A DNA stretch of 64,000 nucleotides from Variovorax atrisoli 110B. Lineage in GTDB: Bacteria > Pseudomonadota > Gammaproteobacteria > Burkholderiales > Burkholderiaceae_C. The position numbers and the translations under genes were made by a program. Below are positions 50,075 through 58,338 of the stretch, piece after piece. The first letter of the stretch is position 1, and each line of letters begins with the position of its first letter. The notes under the pieces are model-generated. The model worked only from the letters and a program-made list of their open reading frames with translations. It had not been told where the DNA came from and ran no database searches. The stretch is taken from positions 944,204 to 1,008,203 of the forward strand of contig NZ_KB907450.1 in the NCBI RefSeq assembly GCF_000382045.1, read 5' to 3'.

Positions 50075-50920
50075 GTGCTGAACCGCCGACTCCTGCTGCT
50101 CGCCGCCTTCGGGCTGGCCGCTTCGCCGGCCGTGGCGCTCGCGCGCGAGCCTGCACCATCGTTGATCCTTGCCGAGATCTATCGGCCCGGCATGTCGCTG
50201 GCGGACTACTGGGTCAGCGAGAAGTACGACGGCGTGCGCGCCTTCTGGGACGGCAAGCAGCTCTGGACGCGCGGCGGCGAGCGCATCGTCGCCCCGGCAT
50301 GGTTCACTGCCCCACTGCCGAAGCAGCCACTGGACGGCGAGCTCTGGGCCGGCCGGGGCCGGTTCGAGCACGCCGTATCGACTGCTCGCAACCAGACGCC
50401 CAACGACATCGCGTGGCACGAGATGCGCTACATGGTCTTCGACCTGCCCGCACAGCCCGGCGACTTCACGACGCGGCTCGCCGCCCTGCGCAAGCTGCTG
50501 CCGATCACAGATGCCCCCTGGGTCGTGCCCGTGCCGCAGGAGCGCGCCACCACACACGAAGCCATGCAGGCGCTGCTCGACAAGACGGTGAAGATGGGCG
50601 GCGAAGGCCTGATGCTGCACCGCGGCGCCTCCGGCTACCGCGGCGAGCGCAGCAACGATCTGCTGAAGGTCAAGCCCTACGAAGATGCCGAAGCCCGGGT
50701 GGTCGAGCATGTCCTGGGCAAGGGCAGGCACAGCACCAGGCTCGGCGCCCTGGTGGTCGAGACGCCCGAGGGCAAGCGCTTCAGGCTGGGCGGAGGCTTC
50801 ACCGACGCGCAGCGCGAGAACCCGCCGCCCGTCGGCAGCTGGGTGACCTACCGCTACAACGGGACCACGGCCAAGGGCCTGCCCCGGTTCGCGCGCTTCA
50901 TGCGGGTGCGCGAGGGCTGA
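50075..50920 (+). CDS. exported ATP-dependent DNA ligase (LigE-type)
   Basis: This 281-residue protein has a signal peptide (hydrophobic residues 6-22, ending VALA at residue 23), so the ligase should act in the periplasm. Ligase motifs are complete: motif I K50-Y-D-G-V-R, motif III LDGELW, motif IV GGEGLMLHR and motif V LLKVKPYEDA; a small OB-fold domain follows. No zinc finger or helix-hairpin-helix domain is present. Exported minimal ligases of this kind in Neisseria and relatives have been linked to uptake or repair of incoming DNA. The start is GTG at 50075, just after the fabI terminator. Confidence 0.92.
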   Translation: MLNRRLLLLAAFGLAASPAVALAREPAPSLILAEIYRPGMSLADYWVSEKYDGVRAFWDGKQLWTRGGERIVAPAWFTAPLPKQPLDGELWAGRGRFEHAVSTARNQTPNDIAWHEMRYMVFDLPAQPGDFTTRLAALRKLLPITDAPWVVPVPQERATTHEAMQALLDKTVKMGGEGLMLHRGASGYRGERSNDLLKVKPYEDAEARVVEHVLGKGRHSTRLGALVVETPEGKRFRLGGGFTDAQRENPPPVGSWVTYRYNGTTAKGLPRFARFMRVREG

Positions 50921-50957
50921 TCGGCCGATCGATCAGCCCCTCGGACTTCCTTGCCCT

Positions 50958-53264
50958 TTACTTCGATTCCTTGACGCAGTCGGCGTAGTAGCGCTTCTTG
51001 CCCGTCTCGTCGACGCGCGCCACCAGGCCGTGGATGTCGGTCTCGAAACCCGGGCACTGCGTGTTGAACTCGCGCGAGAACTTGAGGTAGTCGACGATCT
51101 TCTTGTTGAACACTTCGCCCGGGATCAGCAGCGGAATGCCCGGCGGGTACGGCGTGATCAGGCTGGTGGTGATGCGGCCTTCGAGTTCGTCGATTTCCAC
51201 CCGCTCGGTCTTGCGGTGCGCGATGTGGGCGAAGGCGTCGCTGGGTTTCATGGCCGGCGTGAGATCGCTCAGGTACATCTCGGTCGTGAGGCGGGCCACG
51301 TCGTAGCGCGCGTACAGCTGGTGGATGTGCTGGCACAGGTCGCGCAGGCCCAGGCGCTCATAGCCGGGGTGCTGCTGGCAGAACTCCGGCATGATGCGCC
51401 ACATCGGCTGGTTGCGCGCGTAGTCGTCCTTGAACTGCTGCAGCGCCGTCAGCAGCGTGTTCCAGCGGCCCTTGGTGATGCCGATGGTGAACATGATGAA
51501 GAAGCTGTAGAGGCCGGTCTTCTCCACGATCACGCCGTGCTCGGCGAGGAACTTGGTCACCACGCTGGCCGGGATGCCGGTCTCGGCGAAGTTGCCTTCG
51601 AGGTCCAGGCCGGGCGTGACGATGGTCGACTTGATCGGGTCGAGCATGTTGAAGCCGTCGGCCAGCTCGCCGAAGCCGTGCCAGTTGCGCTGCGAGTTCT
51701 TGCCCTTGCCGGTCTTCGGCTGGCCGTTCTTCTCGCCGTGCATGATCCAGTCCTCGGCGCGGCCGATGCCCTCTTCGACGAGCTTCTCGGGACCCCAGAC
51801 CTTGAACCACCACTCGTCCTTGCCGAACTCCTCCTCGACCTTGCGCATGGCGCGGCGGAAGTCCAGCGCCTCGAGGATGCTCTCCTCCACCAGCGCGGTG
51901 CCGCCGGGCGGCTCCATCATGGCGGCGGCCACGTCGCAGCTCGCGATGATCGCGTACTGCGGGCTGGTCGACGAGTGCATCAGGTAGGCCTCGTTGAAGA
52001 GGTCGCGGTCGAGCTGGCGGTTCTGCGAGTCCTGCACCAGCACGTGGCTGGCCTGACTGATGCCGGCCAGCAGCTTGTGGGTGGACTGCGTGGCGAACAC
52101 CAGCGATTCCTTCGGCCGGACCCGGCGCTTGCCCATCGCGTGGTAGGCACCGTAGAACGGGTGGAAGGCCGCGTGCGGCAGCCATGCCTCGTCGAAGTGC
52201 AGCGTGTCGACGTAGCCGTCGAGCATGTTCTTGATGGTCTCGGTGTTGTAGATCACGCCGTCGTAGGTCGACTGCGTGAGCGTCATCACACGCGGCTTGA
52301 CCTTGTCGGCGTCCACGTCGGCCAGGAGGGGGTTGGCCTTGATCTTGGCCTTGATGGCGCTCTGCTCGAACTCGCTCTTGGGAATGGGGCCGATGATGCC
52401 GAAGTGGTTGCGCGTGGGCTTCATGAACACCGGAATCGCGCCGGTCATGATGATCGCGTGCAGGATGGACTTGTGGCAGTTGCGGTCGACCACCACCACG
52501 TCGCCCGGCGCCACCGTGTGGTGCCACACCATCTTGTTGCTGGTGCTGGTGCCGTTGGTCACGAAGAAGCAGTGGTCGGCGTTGAAGATGCGCGCCGCAT
52601 TGCGCTCGCTGGCCGCGACCGGGCCGGTGTGGTCGAGCAGCTGGCCCAGCTCTTCCACCGCGTTGCAGACGTCGGCGCGCAGCATGTTCTCGCCGAAGAA
52701 CTGGTGGAACATCTGGCCCACTGGGCTCTTCAGGAACGCCACGCCGCCCGAATGGCCGGGACAGTGCCAGGAGTAGGAGCCGTCTTCCGCGTAGTCGATC
52801 AGCGCCTTGAAGAAAGGCGGCTGCACGCTCTCGAGGTAGCTCTTGGCCTCGCGGATGATGTGGCGCGCCACGAATTCGGGGGTGTCCTCGAACATGTGGA
52901 TGAAGCCGTGCAGCTCGCGCAGGATGTCGTTGGGCAGGTGGCGCGAGGTCTTGGTCTCGCCGTAGATGTAGATCGGCACGTCGGCGTTCTTGCGCCGCAC
53001 TTCGCCGATGAAGGTGCGCAGGTTCAGCACGGCCGGGTCGAGGTCGGGGCCGATGGTGAACTCCTCGTCGTCGATCGACAGGATGAAGGCGCTGGCGCGG
53101 CTTTGCTGCTGGGCGAACTGGCTCAGGTCGCCGTAGCTGGTGACGCCCAGCACCTCGAAGCCCTCCGTCTCGATGGCCTGCGCGAGCGCGCGGATGCCGA
53201 GGCCCGAAGTGTTTTCGGAACGGAAGTCCTCGTCGATGATGACGATGGGAAAGCGAAATTTCAT
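50958..53264 (-). CDS. PLP-dependent Orn/Lys/Arg decarboxylase (biodegradative type)
   Basis: The 768-residue enzyme belongs to the acid-inducible Orn/Lys/Arg decarboxylase family. The N-terminal wing domain (about 1-125; IVIIDEDFRSENTSGLGIRAL) is followed by the PLP domain with NGTSTSNKMV, DEAWLPHAAFHPFYGAYHAMG and FATQSTHKLLAG, where the Lys of STHK holds PLP. The C-terminal domain ends EYKSK-like (YYADCVKESK). It turns lysine, ornithine or arginine into a diamine with release of carbon dioxide, consuming protons. Which amino acid it uses cannot be told from sequence. It has no partner antiporter here. Confidence 0.92.
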   Translation of the reverse strand: MKFRFPIVIIDEDFRSENTSGLGIRALAQAIETEGFEVLGVTSYGDLSQFAQQQSRASAFILSIDDEEFTIGPDLDPAVLNLRTFIGEVRRKNADVPIYIYGETKTSRHLPNDILRELHGFIHMFEDTPEFVARHIIREAKSYLESVQPPFFKALIDYAEDGSYSWHCPGHSGGVAFLKSPVGQMFHQFFGENMLRADVCNAVEELGQLLDHTGPVAASERNAARIFNADHCFFVTNGTSTSNKMVWHHTVAPGDVVVVDRNCHKSILHAIIMTGAIPVFMKPTRNHFGIIGPIPKSEFEQSAIKAKIKANPLLADVDADKVKPRVMTLTQSTYDGVIYNTETIKNMLDGYVDTLHFDEAWLPHAAFHPFYGAYHAMGKRRVRPKESLVFATQSTHKLLAGISQASHVLVQDSQNRQLDRDLFNEAYLMHSSTSPQYAIIASCDVAAAMMEPPGGTALVEESILEALDFRRAMRKVEEEFGKDEWWFKVWGPEKLVEEGIGRAEDWIMHGEKNGQPKTGKGKNSQRNWHGFGELADGFNMLDPIKSTIVTPGLDLEGNFAETGIPASVVTKFLAEHGVIVEKTGLYSFFIMFTIGITKGRWNTLLTALQQFKDDYARNQPMWRIMPEFCQQHPGYERLGLRDLCQHIHQLYARYDVARLTTEMYLSDLTPAMKPSDAFAHIAHRKTERVEIDELEGRITTSLITPYPPGIPLLIPGEVFNKKIVDYLKFSREFNTQCPGFETDIHGLVARVDETGKKRYYADCVKESK

Positions 53265-53492
53265 GAGCAGGGCTCCGGACGGTCTGGCTGAGAGGGACAC
53301 ACAGGGCAATGTGGCGAGGCGCGAAGTGTACGGAATTCGGATGACGGCTCCGGTCAGCTTCGCGCAAGCCATCGGGTGGTGTCGGACAAGGCCGGCCCTG
53401 CCCTTCGCGCCGCAGTATCCCTACGCGGGGAAAGCGCTTGGAGCGGATGCCGCAGAATCACGCGGATCGAACAAGCAACAAGAGGAGTCGAC

Positions 53493-53918
53493 ATGGCAAA
53501 TTCCACTGTCTGGTGGCTGATCGCGGGGGCGGCCATCGTGGTCGAGCTGCTCTCGGGCACCGTCTATCTCCTGCTGCTGGCGGCCGGCTTTGCTGCCGCA
53601 GCCATCTCGGCGCACCTGGGCTTCGGCACCGTCACGCAACTGATCGTGGCGGCCGTCATCGGCGTGGGGGCCGTGCTGGTCTGGTACGCGATCCAGCGCA
53701 AGCGCCCTCCCGCCCCGCCCACCGAAGCCAACCGCGACGTGAACCTCGACATCGGCGAGACCGTGCAGGTCGATGCCTGGAACCCGGACGGCACGGCGAC
53801 CGTGCGCTATCGCGGCGCGCAGTGGACGGTGATCCAGCGTGCCGGCCGCACCCCCTCCACCGGCGAGCACCGCGTGGTCGAGGTGGTCGGCAGCCGGCTG
53901 GTGGTCGACAAGGTTTAG
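53493..53918 (+). CDS. NfeD family membrane protein
   Basis: The 141-residue protein has two or three N-terminal membrane helices (about 5-70) and a soluble OB-fold domain (about 85-141: LDIGETVQVDAWNPDGTATVRYRGAQWTV). GAGGAG lies upstream of the ATG at 53493. NfeD proteins are partners of SPFH/stomatin proteins, and the SPFH gene follows after 44 bases. Together they are thought to organise membrane microdomains; no specific client is known here. The short form lacks the serine protease domain found in long NfeD proteins. Confidence 0.92.
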   Translation: MANSTVWWLIAGAAIVVELLSGTVYLLLLAAGFAAAAISAHLGFGTVTQLIVAAVIGVGAVLVWYAIQRKRPPAPPTEANRDVNLDIGETVQVDAWNPDGTATVRYRGAQWTVIQRAGRTPSTGEHRVVEVVGSRLVVDKV

Positions 53919-53962
53919 TCAGTCAGTCCGTCGTAGACAGAACTCAGAAAAGGAAGCGCACC

Positions 53963-54907
53963 ATGGAATTCTCGGTACCCCTCATCATCCTGGTCATCGC
54001 GATCATCTTCATCAGCCAGTCGGTCAAGTTCGTGCCACAGCAGAACGCCTGGATCCGCGAGCGGCTGGGCAAGTACCACGGCACGATGACGCCCGGCCCC
54101 AACTTCCTGATCCCGTTCATCGACCGGGTGGCCTACAAGCACAGCCTGAAGGAAATCCCGCTCGACGTGCCGAGCCAGATCTGCATCACCCGCGACAACA
54201 CGCAGCTGCAGGTCGACGGCATCCTGTACTTCCAGGTGACCGATCCGATGCGCGCCAGCTATGGCTCGTCGAACTACATCGTGGCCGTGACCCAGCTCGC
54301 CCAGACCTCCCTGCGCAGCGTGATCGGCAAGCTGGAGCTCGACAAGACCTTCGAGGAGCGCGACGTCATCAACGCCCAGGTGGTGGCGGCGATCGACGAG
54401 GCGGCGCTGAACTGGGGCGTGAAGGTGCTGCGCTACGAAATCAAGGACCTGACGCCGCCCAAGGAGATCCTGCAGGCGATGCAGCGCCAGATCACCGCCG
54501 AGCGCGAGAAGCGCGCGCTGATCGCAGCATCCGAAGGCCGCCGCCAGGAGCAAATCAATATCGCCACCGGCGAGCGCGAGGCCTTCATCGCCCGCTCCGA
54601 AGGCGAGAAGCAGGCGCAGATCAACAACGCCCAGGGCGAGGCGGCGGCCATCACCGCGGTGGCCACGGCGACGGCGGATGCCATCGAGCGCGTGGCAGCG
54701 GCCATCCGCCAGCCCGGCGGCGAGCAGGCCGTGCAGCTCAAGGTGGCCGAGCGTGCGGTCGACGCCTACGGCAAGGTCGCTGCCGACTCCAAGACCACGC
54801 TGATCGTGCCCAGCAACATGACCGAAACCGCCTCGCTCATCGCCTCCGCGATGCGGATGGTGCAGGCCGGCAAGCCGTCGTCGCAAGGTACGTCGAATCA
54901 GGGCTGA
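53963..54907 (+). CDS. SPFH/stomatin-like membrane protein (QmcA/paraslipin type)
   Basis: The 314-residue protein has one N-terminal membrane helix (about 5-22), an SPFH domain (about 25-190: VPQQNAWIRERLGKYHGT and TPGPNFLIPFID) and a long helical coiled region (about 190-270) rich in Glu, Ala and Gln (ITAEREKRALIAASEGRRQEQ). Such proteins form ring- or cage-like oligomers on the membrane. The NfeD gene directly upstream is its usual partner. AAGGAAG precedes the start. Confidence 0.94.
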   Translation: MEFSVPLIILVIAIIFISQSVKFVPQQNAWIRERLGKYHGTMTPGPNFLIPFIDRVAYKHSLKEIPLDVPSQICITRDNTQLQVDGILYFQVTDPMRASYGSSNYIVAVTQLAQTSLRSVIGKLELDKTFEERDVINAQVVAAIDEAALNWGVKVLRYEIKDLTPPKEILQAMQRQITAEREKRALIAASEGRRQEQINIATGEREAFIARSEGEKQAQINNAQGEAAAITAVATATADAIERVAAAIRQPGGEQAVQLKVAERAVDAYGKVAADSKTTLIVPSNMTETASLIASAMRMVQAGKPSSQGTSNQG

Positions 54908-54932
54908 TCTGACTGCTACAATCGTGGGCTTC

Positions 54933-55023
54933 GGAGCGGTGGATGAGCGGTTTAAGTCGCACGCCTGGAAAGCGTGTGAGGGTTAATAGCCCTCCGCGGG
55001 TTCGAATCCCGCCTGCTCCGCCA
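54933..55023 (+). tRNA. tRNA-Ser(GGA)
   Basis: The 91-base gene folds as a class II tRNA with a long variable arm. The acceptor arms GGAGCGG and CTGCTCC pair, the anticodon GGA is at 54967-54969 in loop CTGGAAA, and the T-loop sequence GGTTCGAATCC is standard. CCA is encoded at 55021-55023. It reads UCC and UCU codons. Confidence 0.97.
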
Positions 55024-55033
55024 GAGAAACAAG

Positions 55034-55066
55034 AAGCCCAGGTTGCCAAAAGCACCTGGGCTTTTC
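55034..55066 (+). terminator. intrinsic terminator after tRNA-Ser
   Basis: AAGCCCAGGT and ACCTGGGCTT pair around a 10-base loop, followed by TTCTGTTT. It begins ten bases after the tRNA gene. Confidence 0.85.
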
Positions 55067-55222
55067 TGTTTGGCAGCAGGGCTTTTCCGTTGTGCCCTCT
55101 CGCCATCCAGGATGGGGGAGCCGATGCGTTGCTTTCCAACAACCCCCGATGGCCTCGCAGGCGCTCGCGTCTGGCGCTACGATCCAAAGGTTCTACTTCC
55201 TCCAAAGCCCAAAGGAATCTCG

Positions 55223-55579
55223 ATGGCCGGAAAACAGAAAAACCCGTCGCGCGGCACGACGACGCTGGATCGCACACTCGAAAAAAGCGAGCAGGTGGCT
55301 GCCGATGTGCAACGGGCATCGGACAACCTCGCCGTGGTCAACACGGTGCTCGAACAGGAACTGCCCGAGGAGGTACAGGTCGGCGAGGTGGCGCAGGCGA
55401 TCGAGCACACCAGCCAGCTCGAGGAAAAGCTGGCCAAATCCGCAGAGAAGCTTGCCGAGGTGAACGCCGCCCTGAGCGAAGAGATCGAGAAGCGGCTCGA
55501 GGTGACGGCCGAACGCGACGAGAGCCAGGCACTGGCCGAGAAGCTCAAGGCCAAGATCCGCGCCGAGGGCGCCGACTGA
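55223..55579 (+). CDS. small coiled-coil protein, hypothetical
   Basis: From the ATG at 55223 (AAAGGAATCTCG upstream) the protein has 118 residues. The first 15 residues are basic (MAGKQKNPSRG). The rest is a long predicted coiled coil rich in Glu, Ala and Leu (heptads through ASDNLAVVNTVLEQELPEE and LEEKLAKSAEKLAEVNAALS). There is no signal peptide or membrane segment. The upstream open frame to 55043 starts in the tRNA terminator and is rejected. Function unknown; it lies beside a single-domain response regulator on the same strand 91 bases away. Confidence 0.72.
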   Translation: MAGKQKNPSRGTTTLDRTLEKSEQVAADVQRASDNLAVVNTVLEQELPEEVQVGEVAQAIEHTSQLEEKLAKSAEKLAEVNAALSEEIEKRLEVTAERDESQALAEKLKAKIRAEGAD

Positions 55580-55670
55580 CCGGAGCTGCGGACCTCGTCC
55601 GTATCCCTTCTCCTACGCGGAGTCGGCGCCGGGCACGCTACGCTATTGGTTCTCAAGGCGAAACCACGGC

Positions 55671-56060
55671 ATGGCCCTCATCACGTTCCTCGTCGAGGAC
55701 AACAAGACCATCAGGGACAACCTGGTCCCGGCACTCGAGGATTTGGTCAATGGCCGTGTGGTCGGCTTCGCCGAGACCGAAAGCGACGCCCTCGCCTGGC
55801 TCGCCGCCCATCCCGATGAATGGCAGCTCCTGATCGTCGACCTCTTCCTCAAGGAAGGCTCCGGTCTCGGCGTTCTCGGCGGCTGCAAGGAACGCCGTCC
55901 CGGCCAGCGGGTGGTGGTGCTCAGCAACTACGTGACGGCGGACATCCGGGCGCGTTGCACGGCCCTCGGGGCGGATGCGGTGTTCGACAAGTCGCGCGAC
56001 CTCGACGCCTTCATCGAGTACTGCAACGCCAACCGCCCGTCCGGCCTCGCGCCGCTCTGA
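55671..56060 (+). CDS. single-domain response regulator
   Basis: This 129-residue receiver has acidic residues E9/D10 (LVEDN), phosphoacceptor D57 (LLIVDLFLKEGSG), the Ser/Thr of VVLSNYV and the Lys of FDKSRD. It has no output domain. Like the receiver at the left edge of the window it must act through another protein. No kinase gene is next to it. A bidirectional terminator follows 38 bases after the stop. Confidence 0.87.
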   Translation: MALITFLVEDNKTIRDNLVPALEDLVNGRVVGFAETESDALAWLAAHPDEWQLLIVDLFLKEGSGLGVLGGCKERRPGQRVVVLSNYVTADIRARCTALGADAVFDKSRDLDAFIEYCNANRPSGLAPL

Positions 56061-56098
56061 CGCTCTCCCCGCCCCCGCCCGCAAATACGGCGGGCATG

Positions 56099-56124
56099 AA
56101 AAAAGGGCCCGAAGGCCCTTTTTT
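56099..56124. terminator. bidirectional intrinsic terminator
   Basis: AAAAAAGGGCC and GGCCCTTTTTT form a near-perfect hairpin with loop CGAA. It lies between the convergent response regulator and LivK-type receptor genes and has A's on one side and T's on the other, so it works on both strands. Confidence 0.92.
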
Positions 56125-56143
56125 CGTTCCTGGCTGAAGCAGC

Positions 56144-57361
56144 TCAGCGCACCACGGCGATCTGGGTACGCGCACCACCCTTGTAGGTGTACAGCGTCAG
56201 GGCGCCGTTCTTGATGTCGCCCTTCTCGTCGAAGGCGATCGGGCCGGTCACGCCCTTGTATTGCACCTTGCCGACTTCGGGCAGGTACTTGGCGGGGTCG
56301 GACGAACCGGCCTTCACCATGGCTTCGGCCAGCACGTTGACCGCGTCGTACACGTAAGGTGCATAGATCTGAACTTCGACGCCGTTCTTGGTCTTGAACT
56401 TGGCCTTGAAGTCTTCCAGCGGCTGCTTGAAGTCGCCGTCCACGCCGCCGGCTTCCGCGCACACCACCATGTCTTCGCCGATGGCATCGCCAGCCAGCTT
56501 CGGCAGTTCGCCGGTGCACAGGCCGTCGCCGCCCATGAACTTGACGTTCAGGCCCAGCTGCTTGACCTGCTTGAGCATCGGGCCGCCAACGGCGTCCATG
56601 CCGCCGAAGAACAGCACGTCGGGCTTGGCAGCCTTCAGCTTGGTCAGGATGGCGTTGAAGTCGGTCGACTTGTCGGTGGTGAACTCGTGGCCCACGATGG
56701 TGGCGCCAGCAGCCTTGGCCGCCTTCTCGAACTCTTCGGCAACGCCCTGGCCGTAGGCCGTGCGGTCGTCGATCACGGCGATGTTCTTGCCCTTGAGCGT
56801 TTCGACGGCGTACTTGCCCAGCGTGCCGCCGAGTTGCGTGTCGTCAGCCACGACGCGGAAGGTCGTCTTGAAGCCCTGGCGGGTGTACTTCGGGTTGGTG
56901 GCCGAAGGCGAGATCTGCGGAATGCCGGCGTCGCTGTACAGCTTGGAGGCGGGAATGGTGGTGCCCGAGTTCAGGTGGCCGACCACGCCGTTGACCTTTT
57001 CGTCCACCAGCTTCTGGGCGACTGCGGTGCCCTGCTTCGGGTCGCCAGCGTCGTCTTCGGGAACCAGTTCGAACTTGGCGACCTTGTCGCCGATCTTGAT
57101 GCCCTTTGCATTCAGGTCTTCGATGGCCATCTTCGCGCCGAACTCGTTGTCCTTGCCGAGGTGGGCGATGGGGCCGCTGGTAGGTGCCACGTGGCCGATC
57201 TTGACGACCAGGGTGTCTCCGGCAGGTGCGGGTGCAGGTGCAGCCGCCGGGGCCGCGGCCGTTGGCGCGGGCGCTGCAGCGGGAGCAGCAGCTTCTTCCT
57301 TCTTGCCGCAAGCCACGAGCGTGATTGCAGCCAGTGCGACCGCAGTCCATTTCAATTGCAT
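56144..57361 (-). CDS. branched-chain amino acid-type ABC transporter substrate-binding lipoprotein
   Basis: The 405-residue protein has a lipobox-like LVAC (C18) and an Ala/Pro-rich linker (about 20-50) before the LivJ/LivK periplasmic-binding fold: IGHVAPTSGPIAHLGKDNEFGAKMAIEDLNA and PQISPSATNPKYT are typical. GGAGG lies upstream of the ATG at 57361. Such receptors bind branched-chain amino acids or many other compounds. No permease or ATPase genes are near it, so its partner is encoded elsewhere. It faces the bidirectional terminator. Confidence 0.92.
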   Translation of the reverse strand: MQLKWTAVALAAITLVACGKKEEAAAPAAAPAPTAAAPAAAPAPAPAGDTLVVKIGHVAPTSGPIAHLGKDNEFGAKMAIEDLNAKGIKIGDKVAKFELVPEDDAGDPKQGTAVAQKLVDEKVNGVVGHLNSGTTIPASKLYSDAGIPQISPSATNPKYTRQGFKTTFRVVADDTQLGGTLGKYAVETLKGKNIAVIDDRTAYGQGVAEEFEKAAKAAGATIVGHEFTTDKSTDFNAILTKLKAAKPDVLFFGGMDAVGGPMLKQVKQLGLNVKFMGGDGLCTGELPKLAGDAIGEDMVVCAEAGGVDGDFKQPLEDFKAKFKTKNGVEVQIYAPYVYDAVNVLAEAMVKAGSSDPAKYLPEVGKVQYKGVTGPIAFDEKGDIKNGALTLYTYKGGARTQIAVVR

Positions 57362-57500
57362 GGGAACCTCCAGAACTTGGATGAAAAGAGAATAAACAAA
57401 CCGGTCGTGTGATCCGGGCGCGCAGACCTCGCAAGTTTCGCGCCGCGGACCAGCGGCACCCTCACGCCCTTCCGACCTGCGGCGCAGTTTAGCCCAGTAT

Positions 57501-57896
57501 TCAGGGTCCGGAAGGTGGCGTAGACCCGGTGTTTTCGCTGAGTTCAGCGGCCATCGCCTCGATGACGAGCGCACGCAGAACTGCCTCTATTTCATTGCGC
57601 AAACGCGGCACCATTGCGTCGAGTTGATGCTGAACGGCAGCTGACACGGTGTCGCTCAAACGCTCCTCCAGCGACAGGTCGACGCGCTGCAGAACGCGGT
57701 GCAGCAATTGCTCTTCGAGGCTGACGATTTCCGCCTGCGAGAACTGCGCCGCCGGCGGCAGCGCCATCGAGTTCGTCGGGTCTGGCTGCGATGCCGGCGC
57801 GGCCTGCGGCTCGGGGCTCGCAGGCTCCGCGGGCATGTCGAGCACCGTGGTCAGCGTGGGGACGAACCGGGGCGGTGTACGCAGCGTGCTGGCCAT
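57501..57896 (-). CDS. hypothetical protein downstream of holC
   Basis: The 131-residue protein starts one base after the holC stop (MASTLRTPPRFVPTLTTVLD). The N-terminal half is Pro/Ala-rich and probably disordered; the C-terminal half (about 55-120) is an amphipathic helical region (EEQLLHRVLQRVDLSLEERL). The layout, with a short N-terminal PTLTTVL motif and a C-terminal helical part, resembles the DUF2486 proteins found downstream of holC in Burkholderia, but the similarity is weak and I am not sure. No function is known. Confidence 0.65.
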   Translation of the reverse strand: MASTLRTPPRFVPTLTTVLDMPAEPASPEPQAAPASQPDPTNSMALPPAAQFSQAEIVSLEEQLLHRVLQRVDLSLEERLSDTVSAAVQHQLDAMVPRLRNEIEAVLRALVIEAMAAELSENTGSTPPSGP

Positions 57897-57897
57897 G

Positions 57898-58338
57898 TCA
57901 GGAACTCTTTGCGAAGTCGTGCGGCTGGATGGTGTAGCCACGATCGGCATAGTGGCGCCAGCGGGCTCGGCCGAGCTGCCGGTCGTTCGCCTCGTCGCTC
58001 ACGATGTCGATCATGCGTTCATAGCGCTCGAAGCCCGCGGGCACCTCGACACCAAGGTTCACCAGCATCTCGCGGTGCGGCAGCGAGGCCGCGTCGGCGC
58101 CTTGCGACGACAGCACCACGGATGAGCGCGCGACCACGTGCGCAGGGGCGTCGTCGCGGCAGTGCGCGACGAAGTCCACGGGCGACAGCTGCCAGAGCGC
58201 TCCATCCACCGCTTCGAGCGAGCGCGCGTCGCCCACCACCACCACGCGCAGGCCGCGCGTGTTCACGGCCTTGCGAACCAGCCGGCAGGCGTAGTTCAGC
58301 TTGTCGCGCGCGTTGTAGTGAAAGCCGATCTCGGTCAC
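57898..58338 (-). CDS. holC: DNA polymerase III subunit chi
   Basis: The 146-residue protein is the chi subunit of the DNA polymerase III clamp loader, which binds single-strand binding protein. Signatures are [24 protein letters not shown] and [31 protein letters not shown]. The start is GTG, overlapping the pepA stop by GTGA; pepA-holC is a standard gene pair. It is followed by a small hypothetical gene after one base. Confidence 0.93.
   Translation of the reverse strand: MTEIGFHYNARDKLNYACRLVRKAVNTRGLRVVVVGDARSLEAVDGALWQLSPVDFVAHCRDDAPAHVVARSSVVLSSQGADAASLPHREMLVNLGVEVPAGFERYERMIDIVSDEANDRQLGRARWRHYADRGYTIQPHDFAKSS

Noticed and set aside
51030..53291. 753-codon open frame opposite the decarboxylase gene.
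   Set aside because: The decarboxylase has all PLP motifs on the other strand; the opposite frame is His/Val/Leu/Asp-rich with no domain.
54933..55070. tRNA-Ser as an integration site of a genomic island.
   Set aside because: No integrase, no second copy of the tRNA 3' end and no change in gene type follow it.
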